Source: Diabrotica undecimpunctata
Taxonomy: Eukaryota > Arthropoda > Insecta > Coleoptera > Chrysomelidae
Assembly (NCBI RefSeq): GCF_040954645.1
Contig: NC_092806.1
Coordinates: forward strand, 133,578,476 to 133,642,475
Length of the DNA stretch: 64,000 nt
Direction: 5' to 3'
Below the pieces are notes generated by a model. That model had not been told where the DNA came from. It saw only the letters and a program-made list of their open reading frames with translations, and searched no databases. Shown here piece by piece: positions 44,757-54,974 of the stretch. The stretch's first letter is position 1; each line of letters starts with the position of its first letter. The translations under genes and the position numbers were made by a program.

Positions 44757-46218
44757 TGTTCAAAATGATCCCCATTTTCTTCAATACACATTCGGTATCG
44801 TTTTAAAAAGGAAAACCGAATGCGCTGAAAAATCATATTTTTCTGACGAAATTGATTTGCAGCTTAAACCTTCAATTGTTGTTCGTCCTCTATGACTTTC
44901 TCTTTCATAAACCCCCAAAAGCAAAAGTCCATGGGGTTAAAACCTGGACTTCTGGGTGGCCAAGAAATAGGTGTATCACGACCCCTTCCAATCTACCGAC
45001 CAGGATACTGCTTGCAAAGGTATTCCTGGACTTCATTACTGTAATGCGGTGGAGCGCCATCTTGTAGAAACCACATATTTCACATTCACTTCTTCCAAAT
45101 ACTCTTGTAAATCGTTTGCCAAGAACTGCAAATAATTATCACCATTTAAATTGTTGGGAAGAAATACTGGGCCTATTAGATTGTTATCCACAATTCCTGC
45201 CCAAAGATTAACTTTGAAAGTTCTTTGGTGATGAGTCGTTTTTTGGCGTAAGGATTTTCGTCGGCCCAAATGTGCTCGTTATGATGGTTTGTTATTCCAT
45301 CTCTACTGAAGGTAGTGAACTGCGTTTATTAATCTAATTTATTGACTTTATTTATTATAAAAATGTTCTAACACTTAGTTTATTAAAGTCTTTATTTATA
45401 CAATATTACACTTATTTATTTTACACTATAATTATATAATTTATTTACAACATTTATTACAATTAATATTCCCGACAATACGCGCGTTACATTTTAAAAC
45501 TCGACTCGATATTAATTTTTAGACTGACTTCAAAATGAAAAGGTTATCTATATATATCAAATAGCCGTTATTCTGGAATCCCCCCGGCGACCTCTGTTGA
45601 CCCTTCACGAATACCGTGGAACCCAGACAGGTTTTACCGTAGTAGAACCTACTAGAAAAATACTTCATAATAAACATGTATACTGTTTAGACATGAGTCA
45701 TATTTATCGTAACAGTAGCCTCGTCGGTAAATAATAGTGTTTTCCATTAACAACCAATCGCAAAATCCAATCCTTTTAGGATAATCTTCAACCAATAACT
45801 CGTGAACCGTTGATAAGTGATAGGGTTTAAGCAGCTGATCCTTCAAACGCCTCCAAACCCTTATGTGAGGAACATTTAGTTGAGCAGCTATTACCCTTGT
45901 ATTTGTTCCAGGGACTTTTTCAATGATTTTTAAAATGTCTTCATCAGTTGCATCCATTATTGGACGACCACTATTGCCAGCCACTTGCGGTTGGAATGTA
46001 CCCGTTTCCAGTAAACGGCGATCAATGGTCAGAAATAATCGTCTATCGGGTGTATTTCGATTGGGGTATTTTACTGCATAACGCCTTGCAGCTGCTGCAC
46101 TATTTCCTCGACGTTCACCTACGATATTCCCGATAGTTTATTGAAATTATAATTTAATCTGATCCAACTTACCCAAAGTTAAATGCATATCTGCCATTTC
46201 CTGAAATGTGTAGGCCAT
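44757..46218 (-). pseudogene. mariner-like (IS630-Tc1-mariner) transposase pseudogene
   Basis: From the right: MAYTFQEMADMHLTLGKL, ARRYAVKYPNRNTPDRRLFL, the helix-turn-helix TNTRVIAAQLNVPHIRVWRR, LSTVHELLVEDYPKRIGFCD and LTDEATVTI (first Asp). Beyond a foreign insertion it reads FSRDGITNHHNEHIWADENP, KVNLWAGIVDNNLIGPVFLP, FLQDGAPPHYSNEVQEYL (second Asp, frameshifted), WPPRSPGFNPMDFCFWGFM (third Asp) and the family-typical C-terminus ENGDHFEHLL. All three catalytic acidic positions are still visible. Frameshifts, a few stops and the insertion abolish function. Confidence 0.9.
45310..45690 (-). mobile_element. AT-rich insertion in the mariner-like transposase, possibly a solo LTR
   Basis: This stretch separates two parts of one transposase domain and has no coding content. 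On the minus strand it runs from a GC-richer start (GTTCTACTACGG, GGTCGCCGGGGGGATTCC) to an AATAAATAAAGTC-rich end with several AATAAA signals, as LTRs do. The exact edges and target duplication could not be fixed. Confidence 0.45.
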
Positions 46219-46738
46219 TGTAATATTAAAATTTTTAAAATTAATCTTATTTACACAATAAATGATAGCTTCAAATTATTGACTATTATTGATGGAACTG
46301 TTTATAATTATTATTGTATCCGTGGAAACTAATTTTAATTTTATGGCCAACGAGGAAAAAACTAGTTTTTCGAAAAAGTGATAAGAGGCAAAAAAGTTTT
46401 AAAAATAATGTGTTAAACTAATGATGCCACAAAATTTATTTGATTTGAACGTACTCAAAAGTTTGGGGGATTTAGGGCTGCACACCCCCCTTAAAATTTT
46501 TCTGTGCGCTTAGAATGAAAAATGCTTTCAGAACAAGAAAGTAACGTGTCCATTTTTATTACAAAATGTCAAGTAGTTTAGGAGACAATGCAAAAAAACC
46601 ATTTTTGTTTTGTCACTTCAAAAGGCTGTAACTTTTTTTGTGTACACTTTTGTATTAAGGTGAGTTGGAGTTAATCAGTTTATTTTTGTCCCCGGAATGC
46701 CTGATTTAATTTATGACATACCTTTTTGAAACACCCTG

Positions 46739-47712
46739 TATATACGCTTCCACGTAACTGGTGGTCTCATGTTTCTCGCTAATCTCTTCTCTTAATTCTT
46801 AGGTGATTTGTCTACACATATGTATACAAAAAATTAAGAAAAACGATGAGGACGTCTTAAGACTTTTGTAACCTTGTTACTATAAAACCATTTCAGGAAT
46901 AGAGATTTTGATTTTATCTAAATTTATTTGATTGTGCTTTAATCTGTATATGTATAAAATATTTAAATTTTTCATTTGCAACAGAAATAGTTAATAATAA
47001 AAGTTTTTAGTGCGTTATTTTATTATTCAAAATGAAATATTGACCTTAAGTCTCAAGATCTGTATACCGAAAATTAAAATAACTAATTATTTAACTTTGT
47101 TTTCATATTAACTAGCCATTACATATAAATATAATTTAATTCGGTTTGTGACTAAGATAACAGCTGACCCAATATTTTTCATAAAAATATCCGTTTTCAC
47201 TGTCATTAGGATAAGACTTGGAATTTCTTAAACTTGTTTATATATTTTCAACGTGCTTCAACGCATGAATAGTGTAGTCAATATTATATTCAAAAAAAGA
47301 TAAAAGAAAATATTTTTAAGGATACAGATAACAACATTGTTTTGTTGACCATAGGAATTAAGCTTTATTGCAATCCCATCTCTAGAGTATATTTTTATTA
47401 TAATGCTCTAAAACTAATATTTGGGTTATTTTTAACCTTAATAGCAATACAAATAAATAAGTAAGTAAATAAATAATATGCTTTATTGTCACTGAAAATT
47501 GTACAAATTTTATGGACAAAACTTATAACTAGAGGACAAGAAATAAGAAAAAACATCAGAATAAAAATCGTTTGTATTTTTAAATAAAAAAAAAACAATA
47601 AAATTCTTCCAAACTTAAACATAAAAATATTACGTAATTAAGAACCTACAAACTTCGTAAAATGTACCTAATAAAAAATCAAAATTAGGAAAGCAAATTT
47701 ATGAATCAAGGG
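46739..47712. other. No recognisable feature
   Basis: AT-rich DNA with no motif. The 74-codon minus frame at 47398-47622 is Phe/Ile-rich by composition only. Confidence 0.4.
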
Positions 47713-48775
47713 CTCAAATATTCCATCTCCGTGCTAAACAGTAACCAAAGCTGTCATACAGATTTCTCCTCATATTTTGGAGTAGGGCTGGTGTAATGCT
47801 TGCAGAGAAATGAAGTATTTTTGCCCTTAATTCGACTAGGTTTGTGGCATTTTCAAACTGATGCCTATAAATGTTTTCTTTGAGAAAACCCCAAAAAAGG
47901 AAATCGTTAGGCGCTAAGTCACAAGATCTAGCGGGTCATTTAATTGTACCACGTGTACTTTTCGATCGATCAGGAAACGTTTGATTGAGGAAGTCAATAG
48001 TTGCTCTAGAGTTGTGAGCCGAACACCCATCCGGTTGAAAATAAACCTCCTGAAAATTAACAAGAAGGCGTCGAACTGCCGGAATGATCTCATTCTGTAA
48101 AAGTTGTAAATATTTGGGCGCGTTTAGGTTTCTATCGATAAAAAATGGACCGACAATATGGTCGCCTAACATCCCAGTCCAAACAGTTAACTTTTGCGGA
48201 TGCTGCGTTCGCACTGCAACACTGAGGTGCTTATTTTTCCGAGAATAATACCCTGCAATGGATGAATTGTGTTTTTTATGTAATGAAAATGAAGATTCGT
48301 CAGAAAATAAAATATTTTTTAAAAAGTGTACGTTTTCATTCTGCTTATCTAACATAAATTCACAAAACTTCATCCGCTTAAAGTTATCTTCCGGAAACAG
48401 TTCTTGTGTTGGTTGTATCTTAAAACAGTGATACCCATTCCTTTTGAGAACTCGCAGGACAGTTCGAGCATTCACGTTAACTACTCTAGCAATTTATACA
48501 CTATTGCAGAGTTCACTAGCTTCCACAAAAGCACAAATATCAATATCCCTGTTTTGACGCTCCTCATCGACAGGTCGAACACGTGGTTCATTACCTTGAT
48601 CCTTTTTACAACTGTTTACACATTCCGAAGTTTGAAAATGTTTAATGGTATGTCTTACTGTTGTAACACTTGGTGAGGGTCTATTTTCGAAGGCAACAAT
48701 AAATAAATCAATTACTTTGCGTATCGACTGACCATGTTGCACTTTTTCTTGGACGGTATATAACGTAATAGGCAT
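47713..48775 (-). pseudogene. mariner-like transposase pseudogene, almost full length
   Basis: From the right: the start MPITLYTVQEKVQHGQSIRK, a first helix-turn-helix, VRHTIKHFQTSECVNSCKK, RDIDICAFVEASELCNSV, one stop, then IARVVNVNARTVLRVLKRNG and QELFPEDNFKRMKFCEFMLD. The catalytic blocks follow: NVHFLKNILFSDESSF (first Asp), LTVWTGMLGDHIVGPFFIDR, VYFQPDGCSAHNSRATI (second Asp), then a TGA where Trp is expected before PARSCDLAPNDFLFWGFL (third acidic position replaced: PND keeps the Asp). It ends LRAKILHFSASITPALLQN and YCLARRWNI. Only two in-frame stops interrupt ~350 codons. No convincing terminal inverted repeats were found. Confidence 0.85.
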
Positions 48776-48779
48776 TTTA

Positions 48780-49220
48780 TTAATTATTTATTTATTGTTT
48801 CAGAACTTCGTTTGAAATTTTTAATGTCAATGTGACAATTACGACAATTTGTACCTACTTAAAATGACTATAGAGGTGGAAACGTGTAACATGTCACAGC
48901 GATTGACATTGTGTTGTATGGTCAATAAAATAATGTCGTGATCTGTGTAATAAAAAAAAACTGAAAAGGCAATGCGAGATTTATTTATTAATAACTTTTT
49001 GTATAATACATGGTACAAGCTTTTCATGGTTTATCGGCCGTGATATGGAAATATTTCTTAATGAAGTTTTATCCACAAGTGCGTTAAAAATTATCAAAGG
49101 CCATCTAACAATAGTTATAATATTTTTACGCTCACTGATGACTCTTTGCAGTTCCAAGCTGTTACGAACTCCCAAGTTGTGGACTTCAAAGTCTTGACTT
49201 GGCAGTAGGAGTATTTCCAA
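48780..49220. other. No recognisable feature
   Basis: AT-rich flank between the mariner-like pseudogene and the hairpin element. Confidence 0.4.
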
Positions 49221-49224
49221 GAGC

Positions 49225-49597
<373 letters not shown>

Positions 49598-49667
49598 TAA
49601 TCAGATGCAAAAATGTAACAAAAAATTTTGGTCATATTCAAAGTACTTGAGTTTTTTAATTTTTAGT

Positions 49668-51184
49668 CCTATTTTGATGATTTTCTTAGCACACTGTATA
49701 TAAATTTATAAATTTTAATTTAGTATAGTCAGTTTTTTGATAAAATTTTATATTTGACTTAATGTACAAGGTTAATTTAAACGTGGTTTTATTATCCTAA
49801 CTTTGAAACATCCTGTGGAATAATTTCGTTTGCGAATTTATGTAAAACCCTATTTTTAGGTTGAAACCATGTCTTCTTAGCATTGTGTTTTTTGTTTCAT
49901 GTCAAAATATGTCTTGGTTCATTTTTTAAAGCCAAATGAATTTGTCACCCTCAAACTAGGAGTTTTCACATCATGACTACTTTGGAGTTTTTTGTAATAC
50001 GACTACGTGACTTTGGTGATTGTTATCATTATGTCATATTCGAGAGGTTCGAAGAAATAATGTAAATGTATTTACAGTTCGTCGAAGATTACATGAATTT
50101 GGTTTGCAAAGTTGCAGACCAGCCACTGGACCCAAATTACTTCCACAGAGTGGCTAGACTACAATTTTCCAGGGAACATTTACACTGGAATTTAGGACAA
50201 TGCAGGAATGTTCTTTTTATGGATGAGTCGACATACTGTCTTCACTCATCAGATGGGAGAGAACGAGTATGACGTCGAACTGGAGAGAGATTTGTGGAGT
50301 GCGCTTTTAGTTACAGCGTAAGCTATGGAGGGGGCGATGATTTTCTATTAATGCAGGATAATGCACGACCCCACTCTGCAATGTGTGTCACGCAATATTT
50401 AAAGGAAATTGGCAATAATAAAATGAACTTGCCAGCGTGTTCACTAGATCTGAACCCAATAGAGCACGTTTGGGAAATACTTGGTAAAAATATTAGAGGT
50501 CGCTCAGTCGCACCAGCCTTAATTAACGAAATTCGCTTGGCTCTAGAAGAGGAATGGCAAAACATCCAGCAAGATGATATTCGCAACCCCATAGACAGCA
50601 TGAGCCGACGTGTACAGGCAGTTATAGAGGCTAGGAGAGACAATACAAAGTATTAAGTTATTTTTTAGTAGTTTTTCTTAATTATTTGCGTACTTAGGTT
50701 AAGTTACATTTAAGTTGTTTTTTATGTTTTGTTATTGTTATCATTGTTCATTAAAACCAAGATCATGTCGTTGCTTTTAATCATTATTTAAATATAGTGC
50801 TTCTGGGATGTCGATATGATATTCCTTCGATATCAGTCACCAATCATAGTCGTATTACAAATTAATACAAAAGATAATGGTAATAATATTAAAAGTCCTA
50901 ACTTGTGGGTGGCAAAGTCATTTCGCTCCTAAAAATCCATATTTTGACATAAAACAAAAAAAAACATAATACTAAGAAAACATGGTTGCAATCGAAAAAC
51001 AAGGTTTTACAAAAATCCGCTAACGAAATTATTCCACAGGATGGTTTTAAGTTAGGATAAAAAACCACCTTTCGATTAACCCCGTATAATAAGTCAAATA
51101 CAAAATTTTATTAAAAAACTCACTATACTAAATTAAAATGTATAAATTTTTACACAGTGTGATAAAAAAATCATCAAAATAGGC
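49668..51184 (+). mobile_element. Tc1-like DNA transposon with ~260-bp terminal inverted repeats
   Basis: The left block (from CCTATTTTGATGATTTTCTT) and the reverse complement of the right block (CCTATTTTGATGATTTTTTT) align inward for ~260 bp. Shared pieces are CACACTGT, ATTTTAATTTAGTATAGT, TTATCCTAACTT, CATCCTGTGGAATAATTTCG and ATGTCAAAATATG. A Tc1-type transposase remnant lies between on the plus strand. The outermost bases and TA duplication are not certain. Arm divergence indicates an old copy. Confidence 0.85.
50066..50656 (+). pseudogene. Tc1-like transposase pseudogene with internal deletion
   Basis: Translation: ARLQFSREHLHWNLGQCRNV, LFMDESTYCLHSSDGRERV (first Asp), TGA in place of Trp, RRTGERFVECAF. 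The expected GGGSVMVWGGI region is then cut short and joins directly to FLLMQDNARPHSAMCVTQYL (second Asp), SLDLNPIEHVWEILGKNIRG (catalytic Glu, DD34E pattern) and LALEEEWQNIQQDDIRNPID plus MSRRVQAVIEAR. About 50 residues between the first and second catalytic blocks are missing, and the DNA-binding N-terminus is not recognisable. It lies centrally between the long inverted repeats. Confidence 0.9.
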
Positions 51185-51189
51185 CCGCT

Positions 51190-52252
51190 TGGCTGTCTGA
51201 CCAAATTATTCATCTATTAATCATTTATCTAATAATATTCGTCGACTATTTATTTATTTTAATACTCAACATAAACACGATATTTGTGGTAACTCCCAAA
51301 AATCATCAGGAATGATACAGAAGAGTATCGAAAAAACCCAGAGTGAACAAATTTCTCTTAACCTGCTGAATAATACTAATTGTAATATCGAGCATGTATT
51401 TTGGTAGAGTCTATACCTTTTGACCTTAAAATTTGATGCACCATGTTTATGTACTTATATCCTGAAGGAACTGAAAACCAAGTTTTAAGACTGTTTCATT
51501 TCTATATGAAGTTATTTAGAACTTTGGTAATCTTCACCTTATTTATCTTAAATTTAACATCATATCTCTTAAAAAATCCTTCATTTTTCCTTCAGCAGTT
51601 ATCGCACAAAGAGAAAAATAATAACACAATTTTAAAAAGAACCCATTGCATCTTCATAATATGGACAAACTTGAATAATTAAGAATGCTAATAACAGTTA
51701 TTGGTTCAACCTACTTAAATCTGTAAATATTGTAACAATATTTCAACGGAGTTATATAAATCTTCTTAATTTATATTTACGTTATATAACTTCTACCGAT
51801 AATTGTTAAAACAGCCTGTAATACCATGAATAGCATGTTTCTTTACGGAATTATAATAACAGCGTTCTAAAGAGTGAATTATATAATCCGTGAGTTCATC
51901 AATTCCTAATTACCTCGTCTTAATTTATGCATATTATTATAGCCAAAAATATGTAAAGAAGATTGAACATTTATAAATCAGGTATCATTAGCGTGATAAT
52001 GAATTTTATATAAAACTGTGAGACATAAGTTAGAGATATAGCTAAAAATTAAATAAACAATAATACAATAAAATTGTGTCCCCCAGCATAAACCATTTAA
52101 CTTATCTCCATCAACAATTAATACTAGTTTTTTGATTTAAGCTTTTTTTTATTCAAAGAAATAATTAAGATAAAGTATTAACGAATTGTTTAGAATGTTT
52201 TAATTTTATTGCAATAAACTAAGCTCCAAGTAATTTACTTATTAGTAACAAT
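51190..52252. other. No recognisable gene
   Basis: AT-rich DNA; the 79-codon frame at 51443-51682 has no motif. Confidence 0.4.
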
Positions 52253-53016
52253 ATGCCCCGTCTTAACCTAAAATACAATGAAACCAACCGAGCTGTGCGG
52301 ATATTTCAAAATAGTGCCCTAAAAGTCGAAGATGCCAATAAATTCAATGCTTCGAAGTGTTATTTTTGTAGACTTGAGTCTACATTTCGGAACATCAAAA
52401 ATATTGCTAAACAACAACGAAGAGGTCGGCGAAGAATTACTACGGCTCGACCGATATATTACATACACTAACTGTGCGAAGGGAGCCGTTTTTACTGCGA
52501 CAAACACTGTTACAGCGCCTTCAAGATGCCACTGGTACTTTTGTTTCCACTCGATTTATTCGAAGACATTTAAAAACATTTGGTGTGATATCTAGGCGTC
52601 CTTTGAGACGTATACCATTGATTTGCTCATAAATTAAATTAAATTGGAGAGACAAATGTGATACAGTATTGTTCCAATTGGCCGATTTTCAGATAGCCGT
52701 CAAGTACATGTATGGATAAGAGCAAGGGTACCAAGAAATCAAAGACAGAGTCAGATGGTTTTTCCATTTGGAGATGGTGGTGTTATGGTTGGGCTGGAAT
52801 CTGTTTTGACGAAAGAATAGATTTCTACCTTTGCCAGGGCACTATGAATGGGGAGATGTACAGACAGGATATTATTAATATTATTGTTAATATTTATGAG
52901 TACCAGATTTTTTTTCTCGACGATAATACTCGACCACATAGTCCGCAGTGGAATTAGAAAGTCGGGATTTGCATACAATTCCTCATTTGACATTACCCCC
53001 GTACTTTCCAGATCTC
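52253..53016 (+). pseudogene. Tc1-like transposase pseudogene, N-terminal and central part
   Basis: The frame opens at 52253 (MPRLNLKYNETNRAVRIFQN) as a degraded DNA-binding region. QQRRGRRRITTARP, ATGTFVSTRFIRRH-type and LKTFGVISRRPLRRIPLI blocks follow in shifting frames. The catalytic part reads MVWAGI-like (CYGWAGICFDERIDFYLCQG), TMNGEMYRQDIINII and FFLDDNTRPHS (second Asp). At 53010-53016 the sequence hits AGATCTC, where an RTE copy is inserted; the remainder continues at 54611. Several frameshifts are present. Confidence 0.8.
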
Positions 53017-54610
53017 TTCTTTCTTATTCAGTACCTTCTCCGGTCCGGATGTTGGCGATCATCAAGGCTATCATGGTTTTGTTGACTGCTCTGCGAAACA
53101 GCTCCGCGGAGGTCATCCCAAACCATTGTCGGAGGTTTTTTAACCACAGAGATACGACAGCGTCCCTGTCCCCTCCTGCCAAATAATTTACCCTGCATAA
53201 CGAGTTGAAGAATTTTATATTTTTCTTCATTCGGCATCACGTGCCCGAGATACTCAAGGTAGAACCTCAACATTGGTAACATGGTCCACATACGATATTT
53301 TTCGTATCGTCCTGTAGATCCATATCTCGAGGGCTGCAATCCGCTTTTCTGTGGCTTGTATCAGTATTCAGGCTTCAACTCCATATAGTAACACTGGAAT
53401 AATGTCACTATCCGCATCTTTATTCCCAAACTGATATCACTGCAGCACAGCAAGAATCTTAACTTGATAAATGTAGACCGTGCCATTTCAATTCTGGATC
53501 AAATCTCTTGAGCGTAGTCCCATTGTAATTGAGGGTAGTTCCGAGGCAAGTGAATCTGTCGACTCTCTGTATCTATACGCTACCTGCCATTAGGGCCCCG
53601 GGATCTAAATTTTGCACGGCTGGTAACCATGAATTTAGTTTTCTTAATATTAAGGTCTAGTCCGTATGTTACGCTCACAGTTCTCACTCAGTCTAGTAAG
53701 GCTTGTAGATTATTTAGGCTGGTTGCTAATAACACAGTGTCATCGGCGTAGCGGATATTATTGATGTATTCACCGTTCACTCGGAGTCCCATCTCAAGGT
53801 TTGTGAGTTCTTCAGTAAAAATTTCCTCAGAGTATATATTGGAAAGAGTCGGCGAGAGCACACAGCCTTGCCTTACTCCTCGCATGATCTTCACTTGGTC
53901 GGACAGCTGGTCTTCGACCTTGAATTGAGCACGCTGGTTCCAGTATAAATTCATGATGATCCGAATATCCTTCTCATTCAATCCTACTCTTTGTAGGACG
54001 GCCAACATCTTCTGGTGCTGACAACCGTCAAATGCCTTGGCGTAGTCAATACAACAAATATAGACATCATAACTGACATCGCGGCATCTCTGAAGTAGGA
54101 TTTGTAAGGTGAAAATTGCTTCACGTGTACCCATGGAATTGCGGAATACAAATTGCATTTCACCGATATTTTCTTCGCATTTCTTGTAAATTCTGATATG
54201 TATGATTTTAAGAAAAATCTTAAGTGCATGACTCATAAGGCTGATAGTTCGGAAATCTTCGCACGTTTTCGCAGATCGTTTTTTTCGTAGTGTTTGAATC
54301 GTATATGGCGTTACACAGTTTAGTTAACTTCTTTGTGCTCACTTCACTCATCATCTTAATAAGTTCAACGGGTATTTTATCCGGACCCGTGACCTTACCA
54401 TTCTTAGACTGTTTTACAGCTGTTTTCACCTCGGTTTATAGTATTGACGGCCTGTCATGTAATTTACTTCTGGAAGTTCGATGTACATTTTCCAGGTCAC
54501 CAACTTCTCTTTAACTGTCGTCGCCAGGGTTCCGTCTTTGTTTATGAAAGGTGTGTGTTTCTCCTCTTGTATTGACCAGTGGCTTCTCGAATCATTCTCT
54601 GGATATTTCA
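53017..54610 (-). mobile_element. RTE-type non-LTR retrotransposon inserted in the Tc1-like copy
   Basis: The insert is bounded by the 7-bp duplication AGATCTC (53010-53016 and 54611-54617). From the right it encodes the linker/finger region (KVTGPDKIPVELIKMMSEV), then FRNSMGTREAIFTLQILLQR, ICCIDYAKAFDGCQHQKML, MRGVRQGCVLSPTLSNIYSE, INNIRYADDTVLLATS (intact YADD), YLEYLGHVMPNEEKYKILQL and the C-terminal FRRAVNKTMIALMIANI. It is 5'-truncated and has several frameshifts, chiefly in 53340-53690. It is the same lineage as the copies at 26-29 kb and 55.2-55.9 kb. Confidence 0.9.
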
Positions 54611-54835
54611 AGATCTCAATATCATAAAACATGCTTGAGGCATACTACAAAGAAGGCTTACAGATCACGTACGCCCTTTGCAGCCCCTTCAGCAACTTCA
54701 AGAACTGTTATCATTGTTATGAAGAAAAATTGCTCAGGAATTTCTTGATAATTTAATAGATAGTGTGCTAGGTAGAAGTTAAGCAATAATTGATGACAAT
54801 GCTGGATATGCGTTTTAGTGTAGCGTGTTTGGACA
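54611..54835 (+). pseudogene. Tc1-like transposase pseudogene, C-terminal part beyond the RTE
   Basis: The translation resumes DLNIIKHA (catalytic Glu replaced by Lys in DLNxIE), GILQRRLTDHVRPLQPLQQL, QELLSLL and AQEFLDNLIDSVLGRS. These match the end of Tc1-type enzymes and join logically to the part left of the RTE insertion. Confidence 0.8.
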
Positions 54836-54974
54836 CAATCTCTAATAATGCAAAATTTACTTTTTATTTTTTCTGAATAATTATTCCATTTTATATATGT
54901 TTTTTGGAGGGAATCATAGTTTTTGTAAATAATTATAAAATATGTTTAATTTAAAAAATAATAATAATTAAATT

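Larger units (their letters stand above)
44251..46738 (-). mobile_element. mariner-like DNA transposon with ~400-bp terminal inverted repeats
   Basis: The left end AGGGTGTTTCAAAAAGGTAT and the reverse complement of the right end CAGGGTGTTTCAAAAAGGTA begin inverted repeats of about 400 bp. The arms share GCATTCCGGGGA, GTACACAAAAAAAGTTA, TGCATTGTCTCCTAAACTAC, CTTTCTTGTTCTGAAAGCAT and CAAACTTTTGAGTACGTTC. TATATA flanks both sides, consistent with a TA target. A single degraded transposase lies between the arms on the minus strand, so this is a once-autonomous, full-length copy. It carries a later ~380-bp insertion at ~45310-45690. Confidence 0.9.

Noticed and set aside
31460..47945. UGA recoding as tryptophan in the transposase genes
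   Set aside because: Other stop types occur in the same pseudogenes, and TGG-to-TGA is a common decay mutation.
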